Counted from the first letter of the stretch, positions 18,827 through 28,460 are shown. The stretch is 64,000 nucleotides of DNA from Streptomyces sp. NRRL S-37 (GCF_000721605.1 NZ_JOIZ01000008.1:121821-185820), one strand, 5' to 3'. Translations and numbers: made by a program. Notes: generated by a model from the letters alone, not told the origin.

Positions 18827-19558
18827 TCAGGCCAGGCCCGCGACCAGTTCCGCGACGTCCTTGCGGCGGCCCGTGAAGAACGGGACCTCCTCGCGGACGT
18901 GCCTGCGGGCCTCCGAGCCGCGCAGGTGGCGCATGAGGTCGACGATGCGGTGCAGTTCGTCGGCCTCGAAGGCGAGGATCCACTCGTAGTCGCCGAGGGA
19001 GAACGAGGCGACCGTGTTGGCGCGCACGTCGGGGTAGCCGCGGGCCATCTTGCCGTGGTCGGCGAGCATGCGGCGGCGGTCCTCGTCGTCCAGCAGGTAC
19101 CAGTCGTAGGAGCGCACGAAGGGGTAGACGCTCACGTAGTCGCGGGGCGTCTCGTCGGCGAGGAACGCCGGGATGTGCGACCGGTTGAACTCGGCGGGGC
19201 GGTGCAGCGCCATGTTCGACCAGACCGGCTCCAGCGCGCGGCCCAGCTTCGTGCGGCGGAAGAGGTTGTACGCCTCCTGGAGCTGGTCGGCGGTCTCGGC
19301 GTGCCACCAGATCATGAGGTCGGCGTCCGCGCGCAGGCCCGACACGTCGTAGGTGCCGCGGACCGTGACGTCCTTGGCGGCGAGCTGGTCGAACAGTTCC
19401 TGGACCTCGTCGGCGTACCCGGCGCGGTCCTCCGGCAGGACGTCCTTCAGCTTGAAGACGGACCAGAGGGTGTAGCGGATGACCTCGTTGAGGTCCTTGG
19501 CCAGCTTGCCCTTGTTCGGGATCCGGTCGGGGGCGGGGATGGTGGCGTCGTCACTCAT
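18827..19558 (-). CDS. hemQ: Coproheme decarboxylase (HemQ, chlorite dismutase-like)
   Basis: 243 aa. HemQ performs the last step of the coproporphyrin-dependent heme route, turning Fe-coproporphyrin III into protoheme with peroxide. Visible family blocks are [34 protein letters not shown] (carrying the Tyr region used in decarboxylation) and [13 protein letters not shown], whose His is the expected proximal heme ligand. It follows the CgoX/HemY gene on the same strand: its upstream ATG (19567) overlaps that gene's stop in ATGA, while the ATG at 19558 has GGGAG at a better distance. I use 19558 and note the alternative. Context and sequence agree well. Confidence 0.93.
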   Translation of the reverse strand: MSDDATIPAPDRIPNKGKLAKDLNEVIRYTLWSVFKLKDVLPEDRAGYADEVQELFDQLAAKDVTVRGTYDVSGLRADADLMIWWHAETADQLQEAYNLFRRTKLGRALEPVWSNMALHRPAEFNRSHIPAFLADETPRDYVSVYPFVRSYDWYLLDDEDRRRMLADHGKMARGYPDVRANTVASFSLGDYEWILAFEADELHRIVDLMRHLRGSEARRHVREEVPFFTGRRKDVAELVAGLA

Positions 19559-19563
19559 GTCCC

Positions 19564-21021
19564 TCATTCTCCCGCTCCGCCGTGGAGGCTCTGCACCGGG
19601 TGGGCGGTGAGTTCCTGCACAGCGTGCAGGTCACCGTGGATCTGGTCGGCGGCGGCGTACGCGCTCGCGATGCACGCGGGGACGCCGACGCCGTCGTAGG
19701 CCGCGCCGCACACGGCGAGCCCGGCGAGGCCGGCGAGGTGTTCGCGGACGCGGGCCACGCGCGCGTGGTGGCCGACGGGGTACTGGGGCAGGCCGTCCTG
19801 CCAGCGGGTGACGCGGGTGGCGACCGGGGCGGCGTCCAGGCCGACGGCGGCCTTCAGGTCGTGCCGGGAGACCTCCACGAGGCCGGCGTCGTCGCGGTCG
19901 AGGATCTCCGTCTCGCCGTGGCGGCCCACGGAGGCGCGCAGGACGACCAGGTCCGGGTTCTCCTCGGCGATCCAGCCCCATTTGGCGGAGGCGAAGGTGG
20001 ACGCCTTGACGGTGCGGCCGTCGACGGGCGGGACCAGGAATCCGCTGCCCTCGGGCAGGGCGGTCTCCGCGCGGCGGTAGGCGAGGGTGATCAGCGCCAT
20101 GGAGGCGTACTCGACGCCGGCGAGCTCGGCGGCGGCGCCGGGCGCCTCGGCGCGCAGCAGGGCGGCGGCGGCCGGGGCGGGGACGGCGACGACGACCCCG
20201 TCGGCGCGCAGGGTCCGGTCGCCGGCGACGACCCGCCAGCCGTCCTCCGGTTCGCGGCGCAGCTCGGTGACCGGTGTGCCGGTGAGGATCTCGACGCCGT
20301 CCGCCCGCAGTGCGCCGGCGACCGCGAGCGGGAGGGTGCCCACGCCGCCCGCGATGCCCATGAAGACGGGGCCGGCCGGCGCCGAGGCGGCGGACTTCGC
20401 CTGGATCCCGCGGACCGCTTCGGTGAGGGAGGTGTGGGTGCGGGCGGCCTCGAAGAGCTGCGGGACCGCCGAGCGCATCGAGATGCGGTACGCGTCGCCC
20501 GCGTACACCCCGCCGAGCAGGGGCTCCACCAGGCGGTCGACGACCTCGCGGCCGACGCGCGCCGCCACGTATTCGCCGACGGCCACGTCGTCGCCGACCT
20601 CGGTGCGGGGCAGGTCGGCGTCGCGCCCGATCCGGGCCAGCCCCTCGTCGGAGAGGACGCCGGCGAGGGCCTCGGCGGTGCCGGGCACGCCCATGACGTG
20701 GCCCTTGGGCATGGGGCGCAGGGCGCCCCGGGTCCACAGCGAGGCGGTGGCGGTGGCCGGCGGCTGGAGCCGGCCGGCGAGGCCCACCGCGCGGGCGAGA
20801 CCCACCGCCTCGGGGCGGCGGGCCAGCAGCGACTCGGCGCCGAGGTCGACGCGCACGCCCGCGATCTCTCCCGGCAGCAGTTTGCCGCCGACCCGGTCCG
20901 AGGCCTCCAGCACGGTGACCCGCGCCCCGTGCTCCCGCAGCCGGTGGGCGGCGGCCAGCCCGGCGATTCCGGCTCCGACGACGACGATGTGCCGCCCGGA
21001 GCCCGTATGTGATCCGCTCAT
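19564..21021 (-). CDS. hemY: Coproporphyrinogen/protoporphyrinogen oxidase (HemY/CgoX)
   Basis: 485 aa FAD enzyme oxidising the porphyrinogen ring in heme synthesis. The N-terminal FAD fold ([20 protein letters not shown]) is followed by the typical substrate-binding and membrane-associated middle ([20 protein letters not shown]) and a C-terminal FAD motif ([18 protein letters not shown]). Adjacent HemQ indicates the coproporphyrin-dependent branch, so coproporphyrinogen III is the likely substrate. ATG at 21021 fits the family N-terminus. The gene is divergent from the DUF4349 gene, with a 157-base shared upstream region. Confidence 0.92.
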   Translation of the reverse strand: MSGSHTGSGRHIVVVGAGIAGLAAAHRLREHGARVTVLEASDRVGGKLLPGEIAGVRVDLGAESLLARRPEAVGLARAVGLAGRLQPPATATASLWTRGALRPMPKGHVMGVPGTAEALAGVLSDEGLARIGRDADLPRTEVGDDVAVGEYVAARVGREVVDRLVEPLLGGVYAGDAYRISMRSAVPQLFEAARTHTSLTEAVRGIQAKSAASAPAGPVFMGIAGGVGTLPLAVAGALRADGVEILTGTPVTELRREPEDGWRVVAGDRTLRADGVVVAVPAPAAAALLRAEAPGAAAELAGVEYASMALITLAYRRAETALPEGSGFLVPPVDGRTVKASTFASAKWGWIAEENPDLVVLRASVGRHGETEILDRDDAGLVEVSRHDLKAAVGLDAAPVATRVTRWQDGLPQYPVGHHARVARVREHLAGLAGLAVCGAAYDGVGVPACIASAYAAADQIHGDLHAVQELTAHPVQSLHGGAGE

Positions 21022-21178
21022 GGCTCCACCCTCTCAGACACCGCCGGCGCCCCCGCCAGGGCCATGTGGCCCTGCCGAGTCCCTACCGTGACCGCATCGG
21101 GACCGTCCGGCGCCAACGTTCCGCACCCCTGCCGCGTCGCAGGAGCGTCAGTCCTCACGACACCCGGGGGAGCCCCAC

Positions 21179-22168
21179 ATGCGTATACGACGATCCGTAC
21201 GTCCCGCCCACGCCCTGGCCGGGATCCTGCTGGCGGCGGCCCTCGCCGTCAGCGGGTGCAGCGGCGGCGCGGACGACTCCGGCGGGTCCGGGGCCGCCGA
21301 CAAGGCCGCCGCCGCGCCGGCGGAGGGGCAGGCCGCACAGGAGGACGCGAAGCAGGGGGCCGGCGGCGGCACGGCGAGCGGCACGAAGGCGACCGCGGCG
21401 CCGAAGGTCACCGCGGACCACATCATCCGCACCGCCTCCCTGACCGTACGGGTCGAGGACGTACCGAAGGCGCTGGACGAGGCCCGCACGACGACCGAGA
21501 CCGCCGGCGGCTACATCGGCGACGAGACCACCGACAGGGACGCGGCGGGCCACGAGCACACGCGCGTGGTGCTGCGCGTGCCCGTCGGGAAGTACGACGA
21601 GGTCCTCGCCGGCCTGGAGGGCACGGGCAAGCTCCTCGAACGCAACGCCAAGGCGCAGGACGTCACCGACCAGGTCGTCGACGTGGAGAGCCGCATCACC
21701 TCCCAGCGCGCCAGCGTGGCCCGCATCCGCGAGCTGATGGACCGGGCCACCAGGCTCAGTGACGTGGTCACCCTGGAGGGCGAGCTCAGCAGCCGCCAGG
21801 CCGATCTGGAGTCCCTGCTCGCCCAGCAGGCGTCCCTGAAGGACCGCACGAGCCTGGCCACCATCACCCTCACCCTGTCGGAGACACCGGTGAAGGAGGC
21901 CGCCGAGGACGAGGAGGACCCCGGTTTCCTGGACGCCCTCGCGGGCGGCTGGGGCGCGTTCGTGACGATGCTGCGCTGGCTGGCGGTGGCGGTCGGCGCG
22001 GTGCTGCCGTTCGCGGCGGTGGCGGCGCTGCTGGTCCTGCTGTGGCGGAAGGCCGTACGCCCCCGGCTGCCGCGGCGGCCGGAGCCGGCGCCCGTGCCGA
22101 GCGCCCCGGGCCCGCTGCCGGCGCACCGGCCGACGGCTCAGGGAACGGACGGGAACGGGCAGGGCTGA
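21179..22168 (+). CDS. DUF4349 lipoprotein
   Basis: 329 aa. A lipoprotein signal with lipobox VSGC (Cys about residue 23) is followed by an Ala/Gly-rich linker, a DUF4349 domain (HIIRTASLTVRVEDVPKAL onward, about 82-240) with coiled-coil-prone helices, one transmembrane helix near residues 260-288 (about FVTMLRWLAVAVGAVLPFA) and a basic, Pro-rich cytoplasmic tail. Function of DUF4349 is not established. The start has GGGGGAG upstream. It is a single gene. Confidence 0.85.
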   Translation: MRIRRSVRPAHALAGILLAAALAVSGCSGGADDSGGSGAADKAAAAPAEGQAAQEDAKQGAGGGTASGTKATAAPKVTADHIIRTASLTVRVEDVPKALDEARTTTETAGGYIGDETTDRDAAGHEHTRVVLRVPVGKYDEVLAGLEGTGKLLERNAKAQDVTDQVVDVESRITSQRASVARIRELMDRATRLSDVVTLEGELSSRQADLESLLAQQASLKDRTSLATITLTLSETPVKEAAEDEEDPGFLDALAGGWGAFVTMLRWLAVAVGAVLPFAAVAALLVLLWRKAVRPRLPRRPEPAPVPSAPGPLPAHRPTAQGTDGNGQG

Positions 22169-22215
22169 GAAACCCCCGGCGGTCCTGAAATCCCCTGCCC
22201 CCGTAGCGTGTTCCC

Positions 22216-23613
22216 ATGACCATGAGCGATGCGCGCGGTACGAGGGAACGCCTGGTGGTGATCGGCGGTGACGCCGCGGGGATGTCCGCGGCGTCACAGG
22301 CCCGCCGGCTGAGGGGTCCGGACGAGCTGGAGATCGTGGCGTTCGAACGCGGCCACTTCACCTCCTTCTCGGCGTGCGGCATCCCCTACTGGGTGAGCGG
22401 TGACGTCCCCGACCGGGACCGGCTGATCGCGCGCACCGCCGAGGAGCACCGCGCGCGGGACATCGATCTGCGGCTGCGCACCGAGGTCACGGAGATCGAC
22501 CTCGACCGGGGGCGGGTCCGCGCGCGGGACCTCGATTCCGGCGCCGAGTCCTGGACGTCGTACGACAAACTGGTGATCGCGACCGGTGCGCGGCCGGTCC
22601 GCCCGGAGCTGCCCGGCATGGACGCCCCCGGGGTGCACGGCGTGCAGACCCTGGACGACGGACAGGCCCTCCTGGACACCCTGTCCCGCACACACGGGCG
22701 CCGCGCGGTGGTCGTCGGGGCGGGGTACATCGGCGTGGAGATGGCCGAGGCGATGATCAGACGCGGCTACGAGGTGACGGTCGTCAACCGCGGCGAGGAG
22801 CCCATGGCGACCCTCGACCCCGACATGGGGCGCCTGGTGCGCGAGGCCATGGAGGGCATGGGCATCACCATGGTGAACGACGTCGAGGTCACCAAGCTGC
22901 TCACCGGGGACGACGGCCGGGTGCGCGCGGTCGCCACCGAGGACGCCGAGTACCCGGCGGACGTCGTCGTGCTCGGCATCGGGGTACGCCCCGAGACGGC
23001 CCTCGCGCGGGCGGCCGGACTCCCCCTGGGGGAACACGGCGGGCTGCTCACCGACCGGTCGATGCGGGTGCGCGGACACGAGAACGTCTGGGCCGGCGGT
23101 GACTGCGTGGAGGTCCTCGACCTGGTCTCCGGACAGCAGCGGTACATCCCGCTGGGCACGCACGCCAACAAGCACGGCCAGGTCATCGGCGCGAACGTGG
23201 GTGGCGGCTACGCCACCTTCCCCGGCGTGGTCGGCACGGCGGTCAGCAAGGTGTGCGACCTGGAGATCGCGCGCACCGGGCTGCGGGAGAAGGACGCCCA
23301 CCGCGTGGGCCTGCGCTTCGAGGCGGTCACCATCGAGTCGACCAGCCGCGCGGGCTACTACCCGAACGCCTCCCCCATGACGGTGAAGATGCTCGCCGAA
23401 CTCCGCACGGGCCGGCTCCTCGGTGTCCAGATCGTCGGCCGCGAGGGCGCGGGCAAACGCGTCGACATCGCGGCGGTGGCCCTGACCGCCGGCATGACGG
23501 TCGACCGGATGACGGCCCTGGACCTGGGCTACGCGCCCCCGTTCTCCCCGGTCTGGGACCCGGTCCTGGTGGCGGCCCGCAAGGCGGCGACGAAAATTAG
23601 CTCCGCCTTGTGA
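22216..23613 (+). CDS. FAD/NAD(P)-dependent disulfide reductase (CoA-disulfide reductase/Nox-like)
   Basis: 465 aa pyridine nucleotide-disulfide oxidoreductase. FAD fold VVIGGDAAGMSAASQ, the single redox Cys of the CoADR/Nox group in FSACGIPYWVSG (about residue 54), NAD(P) fold VVVGAGYIGVEMAEA, the second FAD motif VWAGGDCVE, and a C-terminal dimerisation domain are all present. Substrates of this group include CoA disulfide, persulfides and oxygen; the particular one is unknown. TAGCGT lies nine bases before the first ATG, which would fit a leaderless transcript; a second ATG lies six bases later. Confidence 0.85.
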   Translation: MTMSDARGTRERLVVIGGDAAGMSAASQARRLRGPDELEIVAFERGHFTSFSACGIPYWVSGDVPDRDRLIARTAEEHRARDIDLRLRTEVTEIDLDRGRVRARDLDSGAESWTSYDKLVIATGARPVRPELPGMDAPGVHGVQTLDDGQALLDTLSRTHGRRAVVVGAGYIGVEMAEAMIRRGYEVTVVNRGEEPMATLDPDMGRLVREAMEGMGITMVNDVEVTKLLTGDDGRVRAVATEDAEYPADVVVLGIGVRPETALARAAGLPLGEHGGLLTDRSMRVRGHENVWAGGDCVEVLDLVSGQQRYIPLGTHANKHGQVIGANVGGGYATFPGVVGTAVSKVCDLEIARTGLREKDAHRVGLRFEAVTIESTSRAGYYPNASPMTVKMLAELRTGRLLGVQIVGREGAGKRVDIAAVALTAGMTVDRMTALDLGYAPPFSPVWDPVLVAARKAATKISSAL

Positions 23614-23621
23614 GGAGGGCC

Positions 23622-23652
23622 GGCCCCGCGCCCCTGAGAGGGGCGCGGGGCC
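23622..23652. terminator. Bidirectional terminator hairpin
   Basis: A 13-bp perfect GC-rich stem (23622-23634 with 23640-23652) and a five-base loop begin nine bases after the flavoprotein stop. It lies between convergent genes and can serve both. Confidence 0.7.
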
Positions 23653-23748
23653 GAGTCCGTGTGCGGCTCCGCCGCGCGGGCGCGATCAGCCGCGGCGGAC
23701 CGGCACTCCGCACCCGGCCCCGCCCCCGCGGCGCACACCGAGCATCCC

Positions 23749-24078
23749 TCAGGCCGTCCCGTTGATCCTCTCGATCGCCTGCCGCGCCTGCTCCGCCGGC
23801 GGCCGCGACGGCAGCGAGGCCACTGACGCGCCCGCGGCGCCGGCGGTCGGCGCGGCCGTCGTCTCCCCCGCCGGCCTCGCGTGCGCGGCGGCCTTCGAGG
23901 AACGCAACCGGTGGCTCACCGCCTCGTCCAGCGTGACCGGCCGCCGCATCTGGGACGCGAGCCGCCCCGCCTCCTGGCCGAGCCGCGCGACGTCCTCCCA
24001 CGGGAGGCGCACCACGAGCGTGAGCTCGGCCTCGCCATCGGGCAGCGCGTGCATCACGGTGGGCACTCGGTCGTTCAT
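23749..24078 (-). CDS. Hypothetical 109 aa protein
   Basis: Unrecognised. The N-terminal half (ELTLVVRLPWEDVARLGQEA to RPVTLDEAVSHRLR, about residues 17-60) has a regular beta-alpha pattern, and the C-terminal half is Ala/Pro-rich. The ATG at 24078 is supported by GGAGG nine bases upstream. It is the last gene of a co-directional row that includes the DUF5134 protein and the ECF sigma factor, about 100 bases downstream of the former. Confidence 0.6.
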   Translation of the reverse strand: MNDRVPTVMHALPDGEAELTLVVRLPWEDVARLGQEAGRLASQMRRPVTLDEAVSHRLRSSKAAAHARPAGETTAAPTAGAAGASVASLPSRPPAEQARQAIERINGTA

Positions 24079-24182
24079 GGCCTGTTCCTCCACGTCGGCC
24101 CCGCGGCACCTTCCCCGCGCCGCGGGCGGTTGACGAGTCATACGCACGGCCGGACGGCGGTGTTCAGCGGCACTGCGGACGG

Positions 24183-24725
24183 TCAGAGCGCCGCGAGCAT
24201 CGTGAGCATGGCCACCGCCATCGCGACACGGCAGGCACGGCCCAGGAGCAGGGCGAGGTGCGGGGGCCGCCCGGAGGCGTCCGCGGGGCCCGCGGGCACG
24301 AGGGCGGCTCCGGTGCGCAGGACGTAGACCGTGAAGTAGGCGAGCAGGGCTCCCGTGAGCACGGGCACTCCGGCACCGGCCGTGTGGTGTCCGCCCGTGG
24401 ACATGGCGAGTGACATGTGGACCATCGCGAGCGCCCCGACGACGTGGTGCAGACGCCGGCGCAACGGACCCGGGAACGCCAGCGCGGCCAGGCCGACGGC
24501 GGCGAAGTGCGCTCCGAACACGGTACCGCTCCAGCCGGGCAGGGCGGTCATCAGGGACGGCGGCGCCATCGCGGCCATGCCGAAACCCATCAGGGCGTCA
24601 CCCGTCATCTCGGCCCGCTCGGCGCGGGGCCCGGTGCGGGCGCGGAGCAGGCAGTAGGCGCCGACGGCCGCGCACAGGGCCCCGAGCAGCCAGCCGGGGA
24701 CACCGGACAGTGCCGCATGGTGCAT
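24183..24725 (-). CDS. DUF5134 membrane protein
   Basis: 180 aa with five to six hydrophobic segments. Several are bordered by His or Met (MHHAAL at the start; HMSLAMSTGGHHTAG in the middle), the pattern seen in DUF5134 proteins and reminiscent of metal-handling membrane proteins. It starts four bases after the ECF sigma stop, so the two are co-expressed; a role as the sigma factor's membrane partner is an inference from position. Confidence 0.7.
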   Translation of the reverse strand: MHHAALSGVPGWLLGALCAAVGAYCLLRARTGPRAERAEMTGDALMGFGMAAMAPPSLMTALPGWSGTVFGAHFAAVGLAALAFPGPLRRRLHHVVGALAMVHMSLAMSTGGHHTAGAGVPVLTGALLAYFTVYVLRTGAALVPAGPADASGRPPHLALLLGRACRVAMAVAMLTMLAAL

Positions 24726-24729
24726 GCGG

Positions 24730-25287
24730 TCAGCCCCCCAGGTTCTCGATGAGGGCTGCCCGGGCCCGCGCCACCCGGGACCGCACGGTTCCCACCGGGC
24801 ATCCGCTGACCTGTGCGGCCTCCGCGTAGCGCAGGCCCAGCAACTGGGTGAGGACGAAGGCCTCGCGGCGTTCCTCGGGCAGGGTGTCGAGCAGCTGGCC
24901 CAAGGCGACGCCGTCGTCGAAGCCGGGCAGGCCGCGCGGCTGGGAGCGCTCGGCCATCGATATCCAGTCGGGAACGGCGTACAGACGCGGCCGGGCCGCC
25001 GCGTACCTGCTGCTGTCGACGACGGCGCGCCGCGCGATGGTCAGCAGCCAGGTCCGCGCGGACGAGCGGCCCTGGAAGCGGCGGAGGGCTCCGAGGGCGC
25101 GCAGGAACGTCTCCTGGGTCAGGTCGTCGGCGGCCTGCGGGTCACGGCTGAGGTGGGCCACAAAGCGCCAGACGTCGCGGTGGAGTGAACGGACGAAGCG
25201 CTCCGCCGCGTCCACGTCGCCGTCGCGGGCCGCGAGTGCCAGCCGGGTCGCGTGTGTGTCGCGGGTCAGCCGGTCTGTGGTGGTCAC
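24730..25287 (-). CDS. ECF-type RNA polymerase sigma factor
   Basis: 185 aa. The sigma-70 region 2 core (VWRFVAHLSRDPQAADDLTQ, ETFLRAL, FQGRSSARTWLLTIARR, about residues 39-88) and region 4 (LPEERREAFVLTQLLGLRYAEAA to GTVRSRVARARAAL, about 135-180) are intact, with no region 3 and no added C-terminal domain. The GTG at 25287 has GAGAGGA upstream and overlaps the preceding small gene by four bases. It sits at the 3' end of the polyketide gene row and shares its direction, so it may be read from the same transcript; its target promoters are unknown. Confidence 0.9.
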   Translation of the reverse strand: MTTTDRLTRDTHATRLALAARDGDVDAAERFVRSLHRDVWRFVAHLSRDPQAADDLTQETFLRALGALRRFQGRSSARTWLLTIARRAVVDSSRYAAARPRLYAVPDWISMAERSQPRGLPGFDDGVALGQLLDTLPEERREAFVLTQLLGLRYAEAAQVSGCPVGTVRSRVARARAALIENLGG

Positions 25288-25616
25288 GGAGTTCCTCTCG
25301 GTCGGTACTCATCGCCGGGCGGGAGCCGTCTCCGTTTGCCGCCGGTGCCCTCACGTGCCGGGCCGGGGCCGGCCCGGCGGCCCCCGGCGGCGTACACGCG
25401 GCGTTCGAGCGCGCGCTCCTCAGCGGTCAGCGGGATCCCCGCGCCCCGGCGCTCCGGGTGGCCCGGCGGCGGATCGCCGGACCGCAGGACGAGCGTGGCG
25501 TACTCGGGATGGCCCGGGGCGACCCAGAAGCCGCCGTATGCGATCAGCGCCCGCCGGAGAGCGTCGAACAGGACAAGCGCCCGATGGCGCCACCGCAGCA
25601 CACCCCTCATCCGCAC
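25284..25616 (-). CDS. Small basic DUF6059-like protein
   Basis: 110 aa. The sequence RALIAYGGFWVAPGHPEYA, a GHPER motif and LTAEERALERRVYA resemble small Streptomyces proteins of the DUF6059 type that occur next to biosynthetic or sigma-factor genes; function is unknown. The start is a GTG at 25616, with an ATG two codons in. Its stop overlaps the sigma factor start by four bases, which implies coupled translation. Confidence 0.6.
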   Translation of the reverse strand: MRMRGVLRWRHRALVLFDALRRALIAYGGFWVAPGHPEYATLVLRSGDPPPGHPERRGAGIPLTAEERALERRVYAAGGRRAGPGPAREGTGGKRRRLPPGDEYRPRGTP

Positions 25617-25644
25617 GGGGCGCGCCCCGGCCCCGGGTGGCCGC

Positions 25645-27582
25645 TCACCTCCGCTCCCCCAGGAGGCCCCCCGTGACGCGTGCGGCGATGCCGGACCGGT
25701 CGAGGTACGGGGTGACGCCCCCCAGGTGAAAGGGCCACTCGCCGCTCGCCAGGAGCATCAGGTCGGCGTCGGCGGGGCCGGCCAGCGTGCCGTCGGCGAC
25801 GAGTGCGCCGATGTCGCGGGCGAGGGCCGCCAGCGCGTGGTCGAGCGCGTCGTGGGCGGTGTCCGCGGGCGGCTGCGCCGGGCCTGCCAGGACGTCGGCC
25901 CGGCGCAGCCGCCGGCACAGCACGCTGGGCGGTGTCGGCAGGGCGAGCGGCGCGCAGACCGCGTCGAGGTCCTCCTCCCGGGCGCGCTCGAGCAGCGCGT
26001 CGGCGAAGGCGGTCCGGAGCCGGTCCGCCACGGACCCCGGGTGGTCGCCGACGGGCAGGCAGGGCAGGCCCAGCCGGGCGGCGAGTGTGCCCGCCGTGGC
26101 GTACGCGGTGTCGGTGGCCCCCGCGCGGGTCAGTTCCACGGCGCCGGAGCCGGCGGTGGGCAGGGCGAGACCCACCACCCGGCCGGGGTTCTTGAGCCCG
26201 GCCGCCACGTCGGCGACCGTGCGGCCTCCGGTGACGAGGAGGACGCAGTCCTCGGACACGATGCCCTCGGCCTGCCGCAGCACGGCGTCGTCCTCATCGG
26301 GCCGTCCCCCGGGCAGGGCCGCGACGACGGCGTCGGCGTCCGCGACGACGTCCACCGCGGTGCCGCCGCCGATGAGCCCGGCGCACCGTTCGGCGTCCGC
26401 CGCCGGGATGCGGCCGGAGGCCGCGGCTTCGTCGAGGAGGCGGCGCAGTTCGCCGGTCGCGGCATCGCGGGCGGCCGGGTCGGGGACGCACACGGCGACC
26501 GGTACGCGCAGCTTCTCCAGTAGCAGGGCCGCGAGCCGCAGGCCGTGCTCGCCGTCACCGACCACTCCCACGCTCCGCACCGGCCGGGCCCGGCGGGGGT
26601 CGGGGCGCCCGGGGTGCGTCTCGGCGTGTTTCTGGGTGAGCTGGAAGGCGTAGAGGCTGGAGCGGAACTCGGTGGTGCCGAACAGGTCGGCGGCGGTCTG
26701 TTCGGCGGCGGTGAGCACCTCGTCGCGGGTGGCCGTCCTGCTGAGTTCCAGCAGTTCCAGGGTGCGGCGAGGGGCGGGGACGACGCCGTGCGTGCGGGTC
26801 TCGACCAGGTCGGCGGCGCGGGTCAGCGCGTCGTCCCACTGGTCGGCGAAGCCTTCGGGCGCGGGCCGGGTCACCGTGTGCCGCCCGCGCAGGACGTCGG
26901 CGGCCCAGGCGAGCGAGCGGTCGAGGAACCTGGAGGGCTCCAGCAGGACGTCGGCCAGGCCGAGGGCGTGGGCCTCGGTGGCGGAGAGCATGCGGCGGGC
27001 GGAGAGCGGGTGTTCGAGCATCAGGGTGACGGCCCTGTCGGGACCGAGCAGCCGCGGGGCCAGCCAGACACCGCCCCACGCCGGGACGAGGCCGAGCGAG
27101 CACTCGGGCAGGGCGACGGCGGGGGCCCCGCGCGAGAGCGTGCGGTAGCCGCAGTGCAGGGCGAGTTCGAGGCCGCCCCCGATCGTGACGCCGTTGAGGA
27201 ACGCGAAGCTCGGCACCGGCAGGTCGCCGAGGCGGCGGAAGACCTGGTGGCCGCGGCGCAGAGTACGCACCGCCTCCTCGCGGTCGGTGACGCCGGCCGC
27301 GAGGGCGAGGTCCGCGCCGGTGCTGAACATGAACGCGGTGCCGGTGACCGCGACCCCGGCGATCTCCCCCCTCCGGGCCCGGACCGCCGCCTCGTCGAGC
27401 ACGGCGTCCAGCAGGTCGAGGCCCTCGGGACCGAAGGTGGTGGGCCGCATGGCGGGACCGAGCGGCGGGAGTCCGTTGTCGAGGGTGATCAGGAGGAGGG
27501 TGCCCGCGCCGTCCGGCAGCCGGACGTCGCGCGGCCTGGGGGTGGTGACGGTCTCACGGACCTCGGGTCGCTGGGTGGTCAC
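25645..27582 (-). CDS. Crotonase/3-hydroxyacyl-CoA dehydrogenase-like fusion with degenerate dehydrogenase half
   Basis: 645 aa FadB/FadJ-like protein. The N-terminal crotonase domain (about residues 20-230) keeps both catalytic-type Glu residues, in GGGLELALHCGY and VALPECSLGLVPAWGG. The C-terminal part (about 335-640) follows the 3-hydroxyacyl-CoA dehydrogenase layout, but its nucleotide-binding loop reads VGVVGDGEHG rather than GxGxMG, and the HFFNP active-site His segment is replaced by LALPTAG. Hydratase or isomerase activity is plausible; dehydrogenase activity probably is not. The GTG at 27582 overlaps the upstream hydrolase stop by four bases. It would act on an acyl-CoA or acyl-ACP intermediate of the cluster. 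Confidence 0.8.
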   Translation of the reverse strand: MTTQRPEVRETVTTPRPRDVRLPDGAGTLLLITLDNGLPPLGPAMRPTTFGPEGLDLLDAVLDEAAVRARRGEIAGVAVTGTAFMFSTGADLALAAGVTDREEAVRTLRRGHQVFRRLGDLPVPSFAFLNGVTIGGGLELALHCGYRTLSRGAPAVALPECSLGLVPAWGGVWLAPRLLGPDRAVTLMLEHPLSARRMLSATEAHALGLADVLLEPSRFLDRSLAWAADVLRGRHTVTRPAPEGFADQWDDALTRAADLVETRTHGVVPAPRRTLELLELSRTATRDEVLTAAEQTAADLFGTTEFRSSLYAFQLTQKHAETHPGRPDPRRARPVRSVGVVGDGEHGLRLAALLLEKLRVPVAVCVPDPAARDAATGELRRLLDEAAASGRIPAADAERCAGLIGGGTAVDVVADADAVVAALPGGRPDEDDAVLRQAEGIVSEDCVLLVTGGRTVADVAAGLKNPGRVVGLALPTAGSGAVELTRAGATDTAYATAGTLAARLGLPCLPVGDHPGSVADRLRTAFADALLERAREEDLDAVCAPLALPTPPSVLCRRLRRADVLAGPAQPPADTAHDALDHALAALARDIGALVADGTLAGPADADLMLLASGEWPFHLGGVTPYLDRSGIAARVTGGLLGERR

Positions 27583-28460
27583 GGGGTCTCCTGGGCGGCC
27601 GGGGGACGGGGGGAAACGAGCGGATCTCCGAGGAACTCGCGGATGACGCCGAGAAATTCGGCGGGACGTTCGAGCGGCGGGGTGTGACCGGTGGCGGGCA
27701 GCACCACCAGCCTCGCGCCGGGCATGCGCGCGGTGTACTCACGCACGACGGGCAGCCGGATGGGAACATCGTCGGCGCCGTGGACCACGAGCACCGGGAC
27801 GTTCACCTCGGACAGCCGGCCGGTGATGTCGCCGCGCTGGTAGACGGAGTGGCAGGCGTGCTCGATGCGGTCGCCGGTGAGGGTGGTGAAGTGCTCGGTC
27901 CAGAACCGCGCGGTGTCGCTGGTGAGGAAGTCGCGGCGGAAGTTGAGGCGGGCGACCATGGACGCGAGGTCGGGGCTCATGCCGTCCGCCAGCACGGCCT
28001 CCACCATCGCCTCGAAGGGACGTCTGGTGTTCTCCGGTTCCTCGTCGGGGCGGGTGTCCACCAGGACGAGGGCGGAAACGAGCGCGGGGTGCCGCAGGGC
28101 CATGCGCCAGCACTTCATCCCGCCCATGGAGTGGCCCACCCACACGGCGGGACGCTCCCCCATGGCGCCGCGGTAGGCGTCCGCGAGCCTGTCGACCTCC
28201 TCCTCCAGGGTGTACGGAGACGTGCGTGGCGGCGCCAGGCCATGGCCGGGCGCGTCGACGGCGAGGGTCGTCCGGGTGGCGGCCAGCCCCGCCGTGACGG
28301 GCTCCCACACCCGGCTGTCGGTGAGCAGCCCGTGCAGCAGGACGACCGGGTCGCCGTCGCCAGTGCCGCGCCGGTGCCAGCCGAAGACCCATCCTCCGGC
28401 CTCGGCCGTGGAACCGGCGGTGCGCATACGCGCCGTCGTGTCAGCCGCACCCCCCGCCAT
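27579..28460 (-). CDS. Alpha/beta hydrolase
   Basis: 293 aa. The catalytic triad is readable: nucleophile GHSMGG (Ser about residue 110), Asp in VHGADD, and His in ATGHTPP; the oxyanion strand VVLLHGLLTDS lies before the nucleophile. The start at 28460 has GGAGGAGG nine to ten bases upstream and lies inside the 3' end of the upstream gene (20-base overlap). It may be a thioesterase-like or ester/lactone hydrolase for the polyketide pathway; sequence alone does not say which. Confidence 0.82.
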   Translation of the reverse strand: MAGGAADTTARMRTAGSTAEAGGWVFGWHRRGTGDGDPVVLLHGLLTDSRVWEPVTAGLAATRTTLAVDAPGHGLAPPRTSPYTLEEEVDRLADAYRGAMGERPAVWVGHSMGGMKCWRMALRHPALVSALVLVDTRPDEEPENTRRPFEAMVEAVLADGMSPDLASMVARLNFRRDFLTSDTARFWTEHFTTLTGDRIEHACHSVYQRGDITGRLSEVNVPVLVVHGADDVPIRLPVVREYTARMPGARLVVLPATGHTPPLERPAEFLGVIREFLGDPLVSPRPPAAQETP

